Positions 34,320 to 43,475 of a stretch of DNA of 64,000 nucleotides are shown here, one piece after another; the stretch's first letter is position 1; each line of letters begins with the position of its first letter. The position numbers and the translations under genes are program-made. The notes under the pieces were generated by a model. That model was given only the letters and a program-made list of their open reading frames with translations. It had not been told where the DNA came from and did no database searches. Source of the stretch: Chitinophagaceae bacterium (lineage in GTDB: Bacteria; Bacteroidota; Bacteroidia; Chitinophagales; Chitinophagaceae); contig JALHNJ010000008.1 in NCBI GenBank assembly GCA_022843585.1, positions 1-64,000 on the forward strand. Direction: 5' to 3'.

Positions 34320-35036
34320 ATGAAGATTGTATTGATTGGTTATGGCAAAATGGGCAAGGCCATTGAAGAAATTGCCATACAAAGAGGGCATCAAATAGTT
34401 TTGAAAATTGACCAGCCGAACCTACATGAGTTTACCAAAGAAAATATAGCTAATGCTGACGCTGCTATAGAATTCACCAGTCCGCACAGCGCATTTGAAA
34501 ATGTAAAAAAATGTTTGGCCTTTGGCATACCCGTTGTTTGCGGCTCTACCGGCTGGACCGATCAATTGGAAGAACTAAAAACTTTTTGCCATAATAACAA
34601 TGGCTCCTTTTCTTACTCCAGCAATTACAGTGTTGGGGTAAATATTTTCTTTGAAGTTAATAAACGATTGGCTGCCCTTATGGCGCCGCATAAAGAATAC
34701 GAAGTAATTCTGGAAGAAACACATCATACACAAAAGAAAGATGCCCCGAGCGGCACTGCAATTACTTTAGCTGAACAAATACTGGAAGAAGTAAACCGAA
34801 AAACGAATTGGGTAAATAACCTGAGTGATAATCCTTCTGACCTGGAAATAATTAGCCAGCGGATTGATCCGGCTCCAGGGACTCACAGTATTAAATACTC
34901 ATCAGTAATTGATGATATCGAAATTATTCACACTGCACATAACCGAACTGGCTTTGCCACCGGCGCTGTGCTGGCAGCAGAATTTATAAAAGATAAAAAA
35001 GGATTCTTTACGATGAAAGAAGTCTTGCATCTTTGA
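34320..35036 (+). CDS. dapB: 4-hydroxy-tetrahydrodipicolinate reductase
   Basis: A 238-residue NAD(P)H enzyme of lysine/meso-DAP synthesis, making tetrahydrodipicolinate, the substrate of DapD. The nucleotide-binding start MKIVLIGYGKMGKA, CGSTGW, SSNYSVGVNIF, and the signature EETHHTQKKDAPSGTA (catalytic His and Lys) are visible. It has its own -7 element, and its stop lies 11 bp before the histidine kinase start. lepB, usually next in Bacteroidota, is missing here. Confidence 0.96.
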   Translation: MKIVLIGYGKMGKAIEEIAIQRGHQIVLKIDQPNLHEFTKENIANADAAIEFTSPHSAFENVKKCLAFGIPVVCGSTGWTDQLEELKTFCHNNNGSFSYSSNYSVGVNIFFEVNKRLAALMAPHKEYEVILEETHHTQKKDAPSGTAITLAEQILEEVNRKTNWVNNLSDNPSDLEIISQRIDPAPGTHSIKYSSVIDDIEIIHTAHNRTGFATGAVLAAEFIKDKKGFFTMKEVLHL

Positions 35037-35047
35037 TTGCATCATTT

Positions 35048-36844
35048 ATGAACCGCATTAAACTTCTCATATTTCTTTTACTCAGCACAGTAGTTACCCA
35101 TGCACAGGTAAATACGGATAGCTTGCGGGCAGTTATTAACTCCGGCAGACCTTACGAAGAGAAAGTAAATGCAGCTATTAATCTTGTCAAGAGTTTTGAG
35201 CTAAAGAATTTCGACTCGGCCATTATTGAAGGCGATAAAGCTTTACAAATGGCAAGAAAGAATACTGACTCTACCAGTGTTGCAGAATTAAAAAGAACCA
35301 TTGGTGTGGCTAATTATTTTAAAGGCAATTATGATGTGGCCGCAAAAAACTATTATGAGTCCATTGCAATTTTGGAAGGTAAAAAAGATAAAAAGAGATT
35401 AGCTCCTGTTTATAATGATCTGGCTAAACTCTATCGTAAAACAAAAGACCTGGATCGCTCCATCGAAAATTATAATAAAGCCAGTGCCATTTACACGGAG
35501 CTAAAAGATACCAGCGGAATTTCTATGATACTAAATGAATCGGGTGTGGTATATGAATACAGGGAAGATTATAAGGAAGCCATTAACCGCTACACAGCCT
35601 CTATGAAATTAGCAGAAGCTGCCGGCGATTCATTAAGTGTATCTTATTCGCTCAGTAATATTGCGGGGGTGTATGTGATCGAAAAAAAATACGAACTGGC
35701 AGAAGCTAATTTATTACGGGCCTTATACATCCGGCAGGAGTTGAAAGATAGCTTTGCTATGGCACTAACTTTTTCCGACCTCGGTGTTGCGATGAATGCA
35801 AAAGGCGATTATCCCAAAGCCATTAAATATTTAACCTTAAGTAACCGGGTAGCCGAAAGATTAAAATATCCCGAATTACAATCGAACAACTACACCGAAC
35901 TGGCAGCAGTTGCGCAAAAGCAGGGCGACTTTCAAAAAGCATTTGAATTCTTTACTAAAAGAACTGCATTGAGAGATAGTTTGTACGACCTGGAGAAAAC
36001 CCGGCAGACCAAAGAAATGGAAGCCAAATACGAAAGTGCAAAAAAAGAACAGCAGATAGAGGCGCAAAAAAGCAGGCTCCGCCTTCAAACATTTCTTTTT
36101 ATAGGCATTGGCGGTTTGATTTTGCTTTCCTTACTCTTTGCCAATTCTCAATACAAACGCTACCGTTTAAAAAAGGAAACGCAGTTACAGGCGGAGATAA
36201 TGAAACAGCAGGAAATGGCTGCCAAAGCCGTGATGGAAGCAGAAGAAAACGAACGGGAACGTATTGCCAAAGATTTGCATGATGGTGTGGGACAAATGAT
36301 GAGTGCGGCAAAAATGAATTTATCGGCCTTTGAATCCGAAATACATTTAACGAGTGACGAACAAAAAAAATCGTTAGAAAAAATAATTCAGTTGGTAGAT
36401 GAAAGTTGTAAAGAAGTAAGAACAGTATCGCATATTATGATGCCGAATGCATTGCTAAAAAATAATTTGTCTGTAGCTATCAATGATTTTGTAAACAAGT
36501 TGAGCCAGAAAAATCTGCGGGTGCAGGTATCTACAGAAGGATTAGACGAACGATTAGATTCTACTATTGAAACCGTATTATACCGGGTGATACAGGAATG
36601 TGTACATAATGCCATCAAACATGCCGGTGCTACTACACTGGATATTTCGCTTATCCGTGACAGGGATGGTATCAGCGGAACTATAGAAGATAACGGCAAA
36701 GGTTTCGATATTGCCGACAAGGACAAATACGAAGGCATTGGTCTTAAAAATATTATTACCCGTATTGGCTACCTGAAAGGAACCGTAGATTTTGATTCTG
36801 CCCCCGGCCGGGGAACGCTGATTGCTTTACATGTTCCTGTTTAA
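35048..36844 (+). CDS. TPR-containing sensor histidine kinase
   Basis: A 598-residue kinase with a signal peptide (STVVTHAQ), about five or six TPR repeats in the periplasm (about 20-310), a coiled segment, one membrane helix (about 342-362), a HisKA_3 dimerisation domain with the phospho-acceptor His in ERIAKDLHDGVGQMM, and a HATPase domain (ECVHNAIKHAG, DNGKGFD, GIGLKNI). The start is the ATG at 35048; a TTG at 35033 overlapping the dapB stop is less likely because it precedes the signal peptide. Its partner is the response regulator at 37000. Confidence 0.92.
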   Translation: MNRIKLLIFLLLSTVVTHAQVNTDSLRAVINSGRPYEEKVNAAINLVKSFELKNFDSAIIEGDKALQMARKNTDSTSVAELKRTIGVANYFKGNYDVAAKNYYESIAILEGKKDKKRLAPVYNDLAKLYRKTKDLDRSIENYNKASAIYTELKDTSGISMILNESGVVYEYREDYKEAINRYTASMKLAEAAGDSLSVSYSLSNIAGVYVIEKKYELAEANLLRALYIRQELKDSFAMALTFSDLGVAMNAKGDYPKAIKYLTLSNRVAERLKYPELQSNNYTELAAVAQKQGDFQKAFEFFTKRTALRDSLYDLEKTRQTKEMEAKYESAKKEQQIEAQKSRLRLQTFLFIGIGGLILLSLLFANSQYKRYRLKKETQLQAEIMKQQEMAAKAVMEAEENERERIAKDLHDGVGQMMSAAKMNLSAFESEIHLTSDEQKKSLEKIIQLVDESCKEVRTVSHIMMPNALLKNNLSVAINDFVNKLSQKNLRVQVSTEGLDERLDSTIETVLYRVIQECVHNAIKHAGATTLDISLIRDRDGISGTIEDNGKGFDIADKDKYEGIGLKNIITRIGYLKGTVDFDSAPGRGTLIALHVPV

Positions 36845-36940
36845 ATCGCTGAACGACTAACTTTCCGCCTTTATTCCAGCATTAGCTACTCTTTAACAAT
36901 TGCCTTGCTGCAAATCTTCCCACACCTGCATCAAGTATGG

Positions 36941-36958
36941 TGTCCGGTAGTTCGGACA
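36941..36958. promoter_or_regulatory. Inverted repeat TGTCCG-N6-CGGACA upstream of the response regulator
   Basis: Perfect 6-bp arms separated by 6 bp, 42 bp before the response regulator start. It could be an operator; the bound factor is unknown. Confidence 0.35.
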
Positions 36959-36999
36959 ACGACCTCAACAAAATTTAGTATTTTAGAACCTCAACTGAC

Positions 37000-37641
37000 A
37001 TGAAACAAGAAAAGATCACACTGGCACTGGTAGATGACCACCAAATTGTAATTGACGGCTTAACGTCTTTATTAAAAGGTCATGAACGTTTTCAATTTGC
37101 TTTTGCTACAACCGACTCCAGCGAAGTAGTTGAAAAATTAGCCACAACTCCTATTGATGTTTTACTGACCGATGTAATGATGCCAAAATTGCCCGGCAAT
37201 AAATTAGCCCGTCAGGTAAAAGAAAAATATCCCGAAATAAAAATTTTAGCTCTCTCTATGAGTGGCCAGGGCGACCTGGTAAATGAAATGATAGAAGAAG
37301 CAGATATTGCAGGTTATGTGTTGAAAAATATTGGCAAACAAGAACTCGTAACGGCATTGGAAAAAATAGCCGGCGGCGGCATTTATTTTAGCGAAGAAGT
37401 GATTGATGAACTACAACGCAACAGCCAGCGAAAAAAACAAAAAGAAGAAGCCCATCTTACAGCAAGAGAAATAGAAATTATCCGGTTGATAGAAAAAGAA
37501 TACAATAACAAATTGATAGCGGAAACATTATTCATCAGCGAACGTACGGTTGAAACGCACCGCAAAAATATCTTTCGCAAAACAAATACAAATTCGGTGA
37601 TTGGGTTGGTGAAGTATGCTTATGAGCATAAGTTGATTTAA
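37000..37641 (+). CDS. NarL/LuxR-family response regulator
   Basis: A 213-residue DNA-binding regulator. The receiver domain has acidic residues VDDH at 11-14 and phospho-acceptor Asp58 in LLTDVMMPKL; a flexible linker follows at about 140-150; then a LuxR-type HTH with LTAREIEIIRLIEKEYNNKLIAE and ISERTVETHRKNIFRK. It is the likely partner of the TPR histidine kinase 155 bp upstream. No target genes can be named. Confidence 0.93.
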   Translation: MKQEKITLALVDDHQIVIDGLTSLLKGHERFQFAFATTDSSEVVEKLATTPIDVLLTDVMMPKLPGNKLARQVKEKYPEIKILALSMSGQGDLVNEMIEEADIAGYVLKNIGKQELVTALEKIAGGGIYFSEEVIDELQRNSQRKKQKEEAHLTAREIEIIRLIEKEYNNKLIAETLFISERTVETHRKNIFRKTNTNSVIGLVKYAYEHKLI

Positions 37642-37691
37642 GATTAATAAAGGAATAATACTTTAGGTAGAATATCATAACCACAATCCAA

Positions 37692-38387
37692 ATGACTGGC
37701 TGGCTTACTAAAAGAAAGCGACTAAAGCAGATTCAAAATCTTGAAGCCTTACTGGTTAAGGCGTTAATTCCTTTCCATCCAGACATGGGTAATACTTACA
37801 AAAATGCCAAACTTTGCGAAGTATACCCAGTAGTAAGTTCTCAATCATTTATTCAACTACAACATGAGATAACCAAACTTCATCTTGATAAAAACAGAAA
37901 AAATTATAAAAATTTTTCCATACTTAGCGGAGTTCAGATACAAAGGAAAAATTTTACCGATTATGTTGAAATTCCTATTGAAGTAACTTGGGACTTAATT
38001 AGTAAAATCTACATAGACAAACCAAACGATTTCTGGAAATTCTATGAAGTTGATACTTTGAAGATTGTGAATTTTGGGAAAACAGAAATTCCCATTCTTA
38101 ATGAGGACGAAGAGAATCTAAGAAAAATACTCAGTTCAGTTGAGCAAAACCAGTTTCAAAAAATAGTGATAGAAGATACTTTCGAAATCGAATTGAATGG
38201 GAAAATTTTTTACGCCATAGTTGATATGGAAGATGGCAATTACATCGTAGTAAATAAAAAGGGACAGGTTTTTAGATTGAATCACGATAGCAATGAACAA
38301 ATTAGAATAATAGGAAAATCAATCAACAATTTCTTATTTGAATTTTCAGGACGAAAAGAAGATCTCGAAAAACATTTTGAAGATTAG
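37692..38387 (+). CDS. Hypothetical protein, possibly SUKH/SMI1-like
   Basis: A 231-residue soluble protein with no signal peptide. The C-terminal part FYAIVDMEDGNYIVVNKKGQVFRLNHD followed by NFLFEFSGR resembles the closing strands and helix of SMI1/KNR4 (SUKH) folds, which are often immunity proteins of polymorphic toxins. The resemblance is weak and no toxin gene is next to it. It is AT-rich, lacks obvious partners, and starts 50 bp after the response regulator. Treat the function as unknown. Confidence 0.7.
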   Translation: MTGWLTKRKRLKQIQNLEALLVKALIPFHPDMGNTYKNAKLCEVYPVVSSQSFIQLQHEITKLHLDKNRKNYKNFSILSGVQIQRKNFTDYVEIPIEVTWDLISKIYIDKPNDFWKFYEVDTLKIVNFGKTEIPILNEDEENLRKILSSVEQNQFQKIVIEDTFEIELNGKIFYAIVDMEDGNYIVVNKKGQVFRLNHDSNEQIRIIGKSINNFLFEFSGRKEDLEKHFED

Positions 38388-38527
38388 TAACTACACCCAA
38401 TACTATGTTACAAAAACTTATCCTCTTGCCTCCTTTCCCTTTTATCCATCGTCAGTTGCATATCCCCTAACTTTCAATTAAATTCGCTGAAAGCATCCAC
38501 CAAAGGCTCAATTAAAATTGTTTCATT

Positions 38528-39442
38528 ATGCGGACTACATTTCTAGCTACAAGTTTGGTTTTATCTCTAACCCTTACAGCCCAACCTCCTCAAGCTCCTT
38601 TATACAGCGTCAATAATATTATGCTGGAGTCAAGTCTGCACAAACAGATTTGTGTTTCTGGTATGAAGTATTTTAATAAAGCACTCTATTTTGCTTCCGA
38701 AAGATGTCCGGTTATTTATGCTGTTAACCCTGAAAATGGAAATGTTGTCAGCAGCGTCAACATCAATGTTCCGCAGAATTTTGAAATGGAAGGTATGACG
38801 TCGTACAAAAACAAACTGTACATGATCTCTGAAAATGTAGCAGCTGTGTATGAAGTAAATCCGCAAACGGGTGAATTAAAAACAGTACAAACATCAGAAG
38901 CACTTCCTCCCAAATCAAAAAACGGAGATGGCATGGAAGGCATCGCTGCCAATGAACAACATAAAAAGTTTTATCTGCTGCAAGAAAGAACAGAGGACAG
39001 GACAAAATCTCAAATCTATACTTACACGGTTGAGCAGGCAACGGATGATGCAGTTCCGGTATTGAAATATGAATCTGTGATTGAACTTCCACTGGAAAGT
39101 ACACAATGGCGCTACTCAGATATTTGTGTTGATAGTGCTAACAACCGCCTTATTTGTTTAAAGTCATACTCCAAAGGAAAGTTGAGACAACAGTTTTTGG
39201 AATCTATCACTATTGATAATAAAGGAAATCTGATTCGGGAAACATTGGCGAATATTCCGGTAGAAAATTTTAGCGAAACCTCTAACAAGTATAAAGACGA
39301 AGATTACAGTATGAACCTTGAGGGGATTACGATAGATGAAGCAGGCAATATTTATATTGTAAGTGACAATACTTCCGGCAAAGCTGATTGTGCTGCATAT
39401 GCAAGAGAGAAAACTATATTGCTGCAACTTAAAAGGAAATAA
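38528..39442 (+). CDS. Secreted beta-propeller protein, phytase-esterase-like/SdiA-regulated type
   Basis: A 304-residue protein with an N-terminal signal peptide (LSLTLTAQ). The mature part is a likely six-bladed propeller: repeated segments such as ALYFASERCPVIYAVNPENG, LYMISENVAAVYEVNPQTG, KFYLLQERT and EGITIDEAGNIYIVSDN. It resembles SdiA-regulated and esterase-like phytase-related proteins. No catalytic motif is certain, so it may be an enzyme or a sugar- or ligand-binding protein. Confidence 0.78.
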   Translation: MRTTFLATSLVLSLTLTAQPPQAPLYSVNNIMLESSLHKQICVSGMKYFNKALYFASERCPVIYAVNPENGNVVSSVNINVPQNFEMEGMTSYKNKLYMISENVAAVYEVNPQTGELKTVQTSEALPPKSKNGDGMEGIAANEQHKKFYLLQERTEDRTKSQIYTYTVEQATDDAVPVLKYESVIELPLESTQWRYSDICVDSANNRLICLKSYSKGKLRQQFLESITIDNKGNLIRETLANIPVENFSETSNKYKDEDYSMNLEGITIDEAGNIYIVSDNTSGKADCAAYAREKTILLQLKRK

Positions 39443-39499
39443 AAACATACTCCTTCCACAGCATTAGCAACAAAATAAATTTTCTTGTATATTGGTTGT

Positions 39500-40144
39500 A
39501 TGAACAATTCTTCAACCAAAAAGATGACAATGGCTGTTGTTGTCATCATTGCATGGACTGCTTTGATCTTACAGTTTTACCTTATCCTGCAAACCACAGG
39601 CACCACCGGTTTCAGTACACTTAAAACGGTTATCAATTTCTTCAGCTACTTTACTATTCTCAGTAATTTACTAGTGGCTGTTTGTCTAACCACTTCATTA
39701 CTCAGCCCAACATCAGGGGTAGGTTCATTCTTTTCGAAAGTCAGCGTACAGTCTGCAATAGCAGTTTATATTTTTATTGTCGGGCTGGTGTATAATACCG
39801 TACTCAGAGGCATCACCAACCCCACCGGCCTGGATTGGATCGTAGATAATTTGTTGCATGTGGTAGTGCCGGTTCTCTATGTTTTATATTGGTTCATTTT
39901 CGCTCCTAAAAAAATATTGCAGTGGAAAAACCTTGCTCCCTGGCTTATTTTCCCGGCTGCATATTTAGTCTATTCCTTATTGAGGGGACCAACGGCGGAT
40001 TGGTATCCATACCCCTTTTTACATGCGGGCAAACTTGGATACGGACAAGTAGCTATTAATTCAGTATTTGTATTGCTGGCATTTTTACTTGTAGGACTGG
40101 GTGCTATTGCCTGGAACAGGCAAGGAAAAGCCGCCGAACGTTAA
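39500..40144 (+). CDS. Pr6Pr family membrane protein
   Basis: A 214-residue inner-membrane protein with six helices. The conserved pattern includes FFSYFTILSNLLVAVCL, YNTVLRGI, DNLLHVVVPVLYVLYW and YSLLRGP, typical of Pr6Pr family proteins in bacteria. The start is the ATG at 39500; the TTG at 39485 would add five residues. The function of the family is not known. Confidence 0.85.
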   Translation: MNNSSTKKMTMAVVVIIAWTALILQFYLILQTTGTTGFSTLKTVINFFSYFTILSNLLVAVCLTTSLLSPTSGVGSFFSKVSVQSAIAVYIFIVGLVYNTVLRGITNPTGLDWIVDNLLHVVVPVLYVLYWFIFAPKKILQWKNLAPWLIFPAAYLVYSLLRGPTADWYPYPFLHAGKLGYGQVAINSVFVLLAFLLVGLGAIAWNRQGKAAER

Positions 40145-40219
40145 AAGAAGCAGAAAGCTTGCTAAAGAACAACCATTTGGTATGGTTTTACGACTTTTGT
40201 GTAGCGATTAAAATTGAAC

Positions 40220-40621
40220 ATGAAAAAAGCTTTACTACTTATTGTACTTATAGTTTCTGTAACGCCCCTTTACTCCCAAAAGGTGGATAGTATTTACTTT
40301 AATTTATATACGGACAGCCTTAAAAGGGGCCAGCACAATTACATTAATGTAGATGGTAAATTATCCAACGGCCGCTGGATGCCGTTGACCGCCAAAGACA
40401 TTCAATTTACTTGCTCTTCTGCCAGTTTCGATGGCAATCAATTGATAATACCAGAAACCTTTAAAGAAGAGAAAGTAGTCGTCAAAGCTGTATTGAAAAG
40501 CAACAATGCAGTTTGGTTAGAAAGAACTATCTGGATAAAAAAGAAACCTGATGGCGACCTGCCCACTAAAGAAGAAATATTAAATACGATCCCCAAAGGA
40601 AAGGGGAAGAATAAGAACTAA
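40220..40621 (+). CDS. Small secreted hypothetical protein
   Basis: A 133-residue protein with a signal peptide (SVTPLYSQ). The mature part is beta-rich with TDSLKRGQHNYINVDGKLSNGRWMPL and VVVKAVLKSNNAVWLERTIWIKKK, like a single Ig-type domain, and a basic tail. The start is the ATG at 40220; the TTG two codons upstream is unlikely. The function is unknown. A strong bidirectional terminator follows. Confidence 0.75.
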   Translation: MKKALLLIVLIVSVTPLYSQKVDSIYFNLYTDSLKRGQHNYINVDGKLSNGRWMPLTAKDIQFTCSSASFDGNQLIIPETFKEEKVVVKAVLKSNNAVWLERTIWIKKKPDGDLPTKEEILNTIPKGKGKNKN

Positions 40622-40623
40622 TA

Positions 40624-40660
40624 AAAAACCCGTCTCGCCAAATACGAAACGGGTTTTTCT
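40624..40660. terminator. Bidirectional terminator between the 40220 gene and tal
   Basis: AAAAACCCGT (40624-40633) and ACGGGTTTTT (40649-40658) are perfect 10-bp arms. T-rich tracts lie on both strands, so both convergent genes can end here. Confidence 0.88.
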
Positions 40661-40678
40661 TTTATCATTGAACAGTTT

Positions 40679-41332
40679 TTACGCCGTTTTCTTCGCATCT
40701 TCTAAAAATTTCGCCAGTCCAATATCTGTTAACGGATGTTTCAACAAACCAAGGATCGAATCTAATGGACAAGTACAAACATCAGCACCAGCTTCCGCAC
40801 ATCTTACAATATGCAGCGCATTACGAATGGAAGCAGCCAAAATTTCTGTTTTAAAGCCCTGTACAGAATAGATATGAGATATCTGTGCAATTAATTCAAT
40901 GCCATCCCAACTGCTATCATCAATACGGCCAATGAACGGAGATAGGTAAGTTGCACCTGCTTTTGCTGCTAAAATGGCCTGACCTGCAGAAAACACCAGC
41001 GTACAGTTTGTTCTGATACCATTATCGGTAAACCATTTAATGGCTTTAATACCATCTTTGATCATTGGCACTTTCACCACAATATTTGGGTGAATAGCAG
41101 CTAATTTTTTTCCTTCTTCAACAATTCCTTCAAAATCGGTGCTTATAACTTCTGCACTAATATCGCCATCCACCAATTCGCAAATGGTTTTGTAATGGTT
41201 CATGATCGCTTCCTGTCCTTTAATGCCCTCTTTGGCCATTAACGACGGATTGGTGGTTACACCATCCAAAATTCCCAGTTCATTCGCTTCTTTAATTTGG
41301 GCAAGATTAGCCGTGTCGATAAAAAACTTCAT
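40679..41332 (-). CDS. tal: Small transaldolase (TalC/FSA-type)
   Basis: A 217-residue (beta/alpha)8 enzyme of the short transaldolase / fructose-6-phosphate aldolase group, acting in the pentose phosphate pathway. The Schiff-base Lys87 is in NIVVKVPM, and the N-terminus FFIDTANLAQIKE and GVTTNPSL are typical. Residue 61 is Glu (ISAEVIS). To my knowledge, Glu here goes with transaldolase and Gln with FSA, so transaldolase is favoured. It lies directly downstream of the SRP RNA on the same strand. Confidence 0.93.
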   Translation of the reverse strand: MKFFIDTANLAQIKEANELGILDGVTTNPSLMAKEGIKGQEAIMNHYKTICELVDGDISAEVISTDFEGIVEEGKKLAAIHPNIVVKVPMIKDGIKAIKWFTDNGIRTNCTLVFSAGQAILAAKAGATYLSPFIGRIDDSSWDGIELIAQISHIYSVQGFKTEILAASIRNALHIVRCAEAGADVCTCPLDSILGLLKHPLTDIGLAKFLEDAKKTA

Positions 41333-41399
41333 GTTGTTGGTTTTGCAGAATTAAATATCCGCCTTCGCTAAAGCTATGGTGGACAAGAAGAAAAAAAAT

Positions 41400-41493
41400 G
41401 GCAGGCTGATTACATCGCACCGCTCAACCACCTACTCTTGCTGCCTTCCGGCCCTGGGAGGGTTCAGCAGGAGCTGGTCGTGTAAGACCTGCC
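41400..41493 (-). ncRNA. ffs: Small SRP RNA (4.5S-like)
   Basis: On the minus strand the RNA carries the SRP domain IV hairpin: CAGGGCCGGAAGGCAGCAA, with the GGAA tetraloop and conserved asymmetric loop. The ends pair: GGCAGG (41493-41488) with CCTGCC (41405-41400), and TTACA with TGTAA just inside. An eight-T tract follows at about 41391-41398, so the terminal stem doubles as a terminator. It binds Ffh and targets membrane proteins. Exact ends may differ by a few bases. Confidence 0.95.
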
Positions 41494-41497
41494 GGCG

Positions 41498-41505
41498 CAA
41501 AGATA
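41498..41505 (-). promoter_or_regulatory. -7 promoter element of SRP RNA
   Basis: TATCTTTG on the minus strand, ending 4-5 nt before the predicted RNA 5' end. This spacing fits the distance from a TAnnTTTG box to its start site. Confidence 0.65.
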
Positions 41506-41662
41506 AGGGTGTGAGGGCAATTTTTAGGTTTGAAACAAGGAGAATAGCTAATTTTTTATTCTATTACTAGGATAGATTCTATAATATAAAAATCCATTTA
41601 CTGAAATAAGGCTATATAAAGAATTTCTAAAAAGTTATAGTATCTTGATATTCTTACTTGCT

Positions 41663-43441
41663 ATGCATCAATCAACCAAAACAAACTGGCTTTCCTATCA
41701 GTCACTTACCCGTCTCTTTGGTCAAATAGCCGAAGAACAATTAGAAAAAATACTTTCTATCACAGAAATTATTGAACTCGACGCCGGTGAGTATTTATTT
41801 CAGCAAGGAGAATCCGGCCATGCTTTTTATATCGTTTTATCTGGGCGTTTCAGAGCATTGCAAAACAATGAAGATGGCATTTTTATTTTGGGCGATATTT
41901 CCGCCGGCGAACCAATTGGCGAATTATCGCTTTTTACCAAAGAAAAACATAGTGCATCAATCATTGCCCTTCGCAAATCAAGTGTGTTACGATTAGAAAA
42001 TCACCAGTACGAAACTTTAGTTCAACATTTTCCTTCTTTTGCCAATACCATTACAAAATTTGTAATTGACCGCCTAAGCAGAAATGCACTGCAAAAGAAA
42101 ATGGATGCTGCTCCAAAAAATATTGCCGTCGTAAATCTTCAACCTTCCAATGATGTAAGTAATTATACAAGTAATATTAAACAACAACTCCAGCTGCTTG
42201 GGTTCGAAATAAAAATATACGATCACCAATCACAATCAGAAGATAATTATCAAGAAACTTTTGATAGTATGGAAAAGCATGCGGGATTGAACTTTCTCGT
42301 ATGCGATATAGACCATTTAGAATGGGCTAAACAATGCATTGCATATTGCGACCTGGTAATTGTAGCCTCCGACTTTAAGGCCGAGTGTTCTTTATATGAA
42401 ATTGAGAAGCACTTAAATTTATACACCAGCAATGTAATGAATAAGAAAATTTATTTATTACTGCTACATCCTGAAAATGCCCCATTACCAACTACTACCC
42501 GCCGATGGTTTACTGGCCGTATTTTCGACCTGCATTTACATATTCGCAAAAATAATATAGCCGATACAAGACGGGTTTCCCGCATCATTACCCACCAGGC
42601 TATAGGTTTAGTATTGGGAGGGGGCGGTGCAAAGGGTTTTGCACACATAGGTGTATTAAATGCTTTAATTGAAGCTGGTTTTGAATTTGATTTTGTGGGC
42701 GGCACCAGTGCCGGGGCTATTTATGGAGCCTGTGTTACCCATGCAGATTTTGACATGGAACAAATTATGCACCTATGTAAATCCGCAGGGAATGGAAAAC
42801 TAACATCTAATGATTATACGTTACCGTTTATTTCGTTGATGACGGGAAAAAAAATACGTCGTTTTCTTAATAACACATTTGGAGATGCGCATTTAGAAGA
42901 TTTCTGGGTGAACACTTTTTGTATTTCTACCAATTTTTCAGACGCTTCATTAAAAGTACATGAAAGCGGACTTGCCAGCCAGCAAATAGAAGCCAGCATC
43001 GCCATTCCTGGTGTATTTCCCCCGGTGATCATTGACCGGCATTTGCATATCGATGGTGGAATTGTAGATAATCTGCCAATAGAAACGATGAATAAAAAAC
43101 CAGTTAGAAATATTATTGCTGTTTCATTATCAGCAGAAGCTACTTCGTTAATTGAGGAACAGGAAATTCCAACCGCATGGAAAATGTTTTGGAGCAAGTT
43201 CACCCGTTCTCAAAAAACGCAACTACCAGGCTTGTCAACTATCCTTGTTAATAGCATAACCATCAATAGCCGTCACAAACAAGAGGCCAGCAAGTCGCAT
43301 GTTTCGCTTTACTTAGAACTCGATTTAAAAGAATTTAAGTTTCTTGATTGGACCAAATGGGAACAGCTAATTCAAAAAGGCTATCATCAAACAAAACAGC
43401 ATCTTGATGAAACCCCAGCCCATAAACAATTTTGGAAATAG
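41663..43441 (+). CDS. Cyclic-nucleotide-binding domain / patatin-like phospholipase fusion
   Basis: A 592-residue protein. The N-terminal roughly 130 residues form a cyclic-nucleotide-binding beta-roll (DAGEYLFQQGESGHAFYIVLSG; GDISAGEPIGELSLFTKEKHSASI). A middle segment follows, then a patatin-like lipase domain with the oxyanion GGGGAKGFAHIGVL, nucleophile GGTSAGA and the catalytic Asp in HIDGGIVDNLP. The architecture resembles neuropathy-target-esterase-like lysophospholipases. The start is the ATG at 41663; the longer frame uses a TTG at 41645. Phospholipase activity controlled by a nucleotide is plausible, not proven. Confidence 0.9.
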   Translation: MHQSTKTNWLSYQSLTRLFGQIAEEQLEKILSITEIIELDAGEYLFQQGESGHAFYIVLSGRFRALQNNEDGIFILGDISAGEPIGELSLFTKEKHSASIIALRKSSVLRLENHQYETLVQHFPSFANTITKFVIDRLSRNALQKKMDAAPKNIAVVNLQPSNDVSNYTSNIKQQLQLLGFEIKIYDHQSQSEDNYQETFDSMEKHAGLNFLVCDIDHLEWAKQCIAYCDLVIVASDFKAECSLYEIEKHLNLYTSNVMNKKIYLLLLHPENAPLPTTTRRWFTGRIFDLHLHIRKNNIADTRRVSRIITHQAIGLVLGGGGAKGFAHIGVLNALIEAGFEFDFVGGTSAGAIYGACVTHADFDMEQIMHLCKSAGNGKLTSNDYTLPFISLMTGKKIRRFLNNTFGDAHLEDFWVNTFCISTNFSDASLKVHESGLASQQIEASIAIPGVFPPVIIDRHLHIDGGIVDNLPIETMNKKPVRNIIAVSLSAEATSLIEEQEIPTAWKMFWSKFTRSQKTQLPGLSTILVNSITINSRHKQEASKSHVSLYLELDLKEFKFLDWTKWEQLIQKGYHQTKQHLDETPAHKQFWK

Positions 43442-43475
43442 ATGCTCTTTCAGTAAAAATTTTAGCTTAGCCTTT

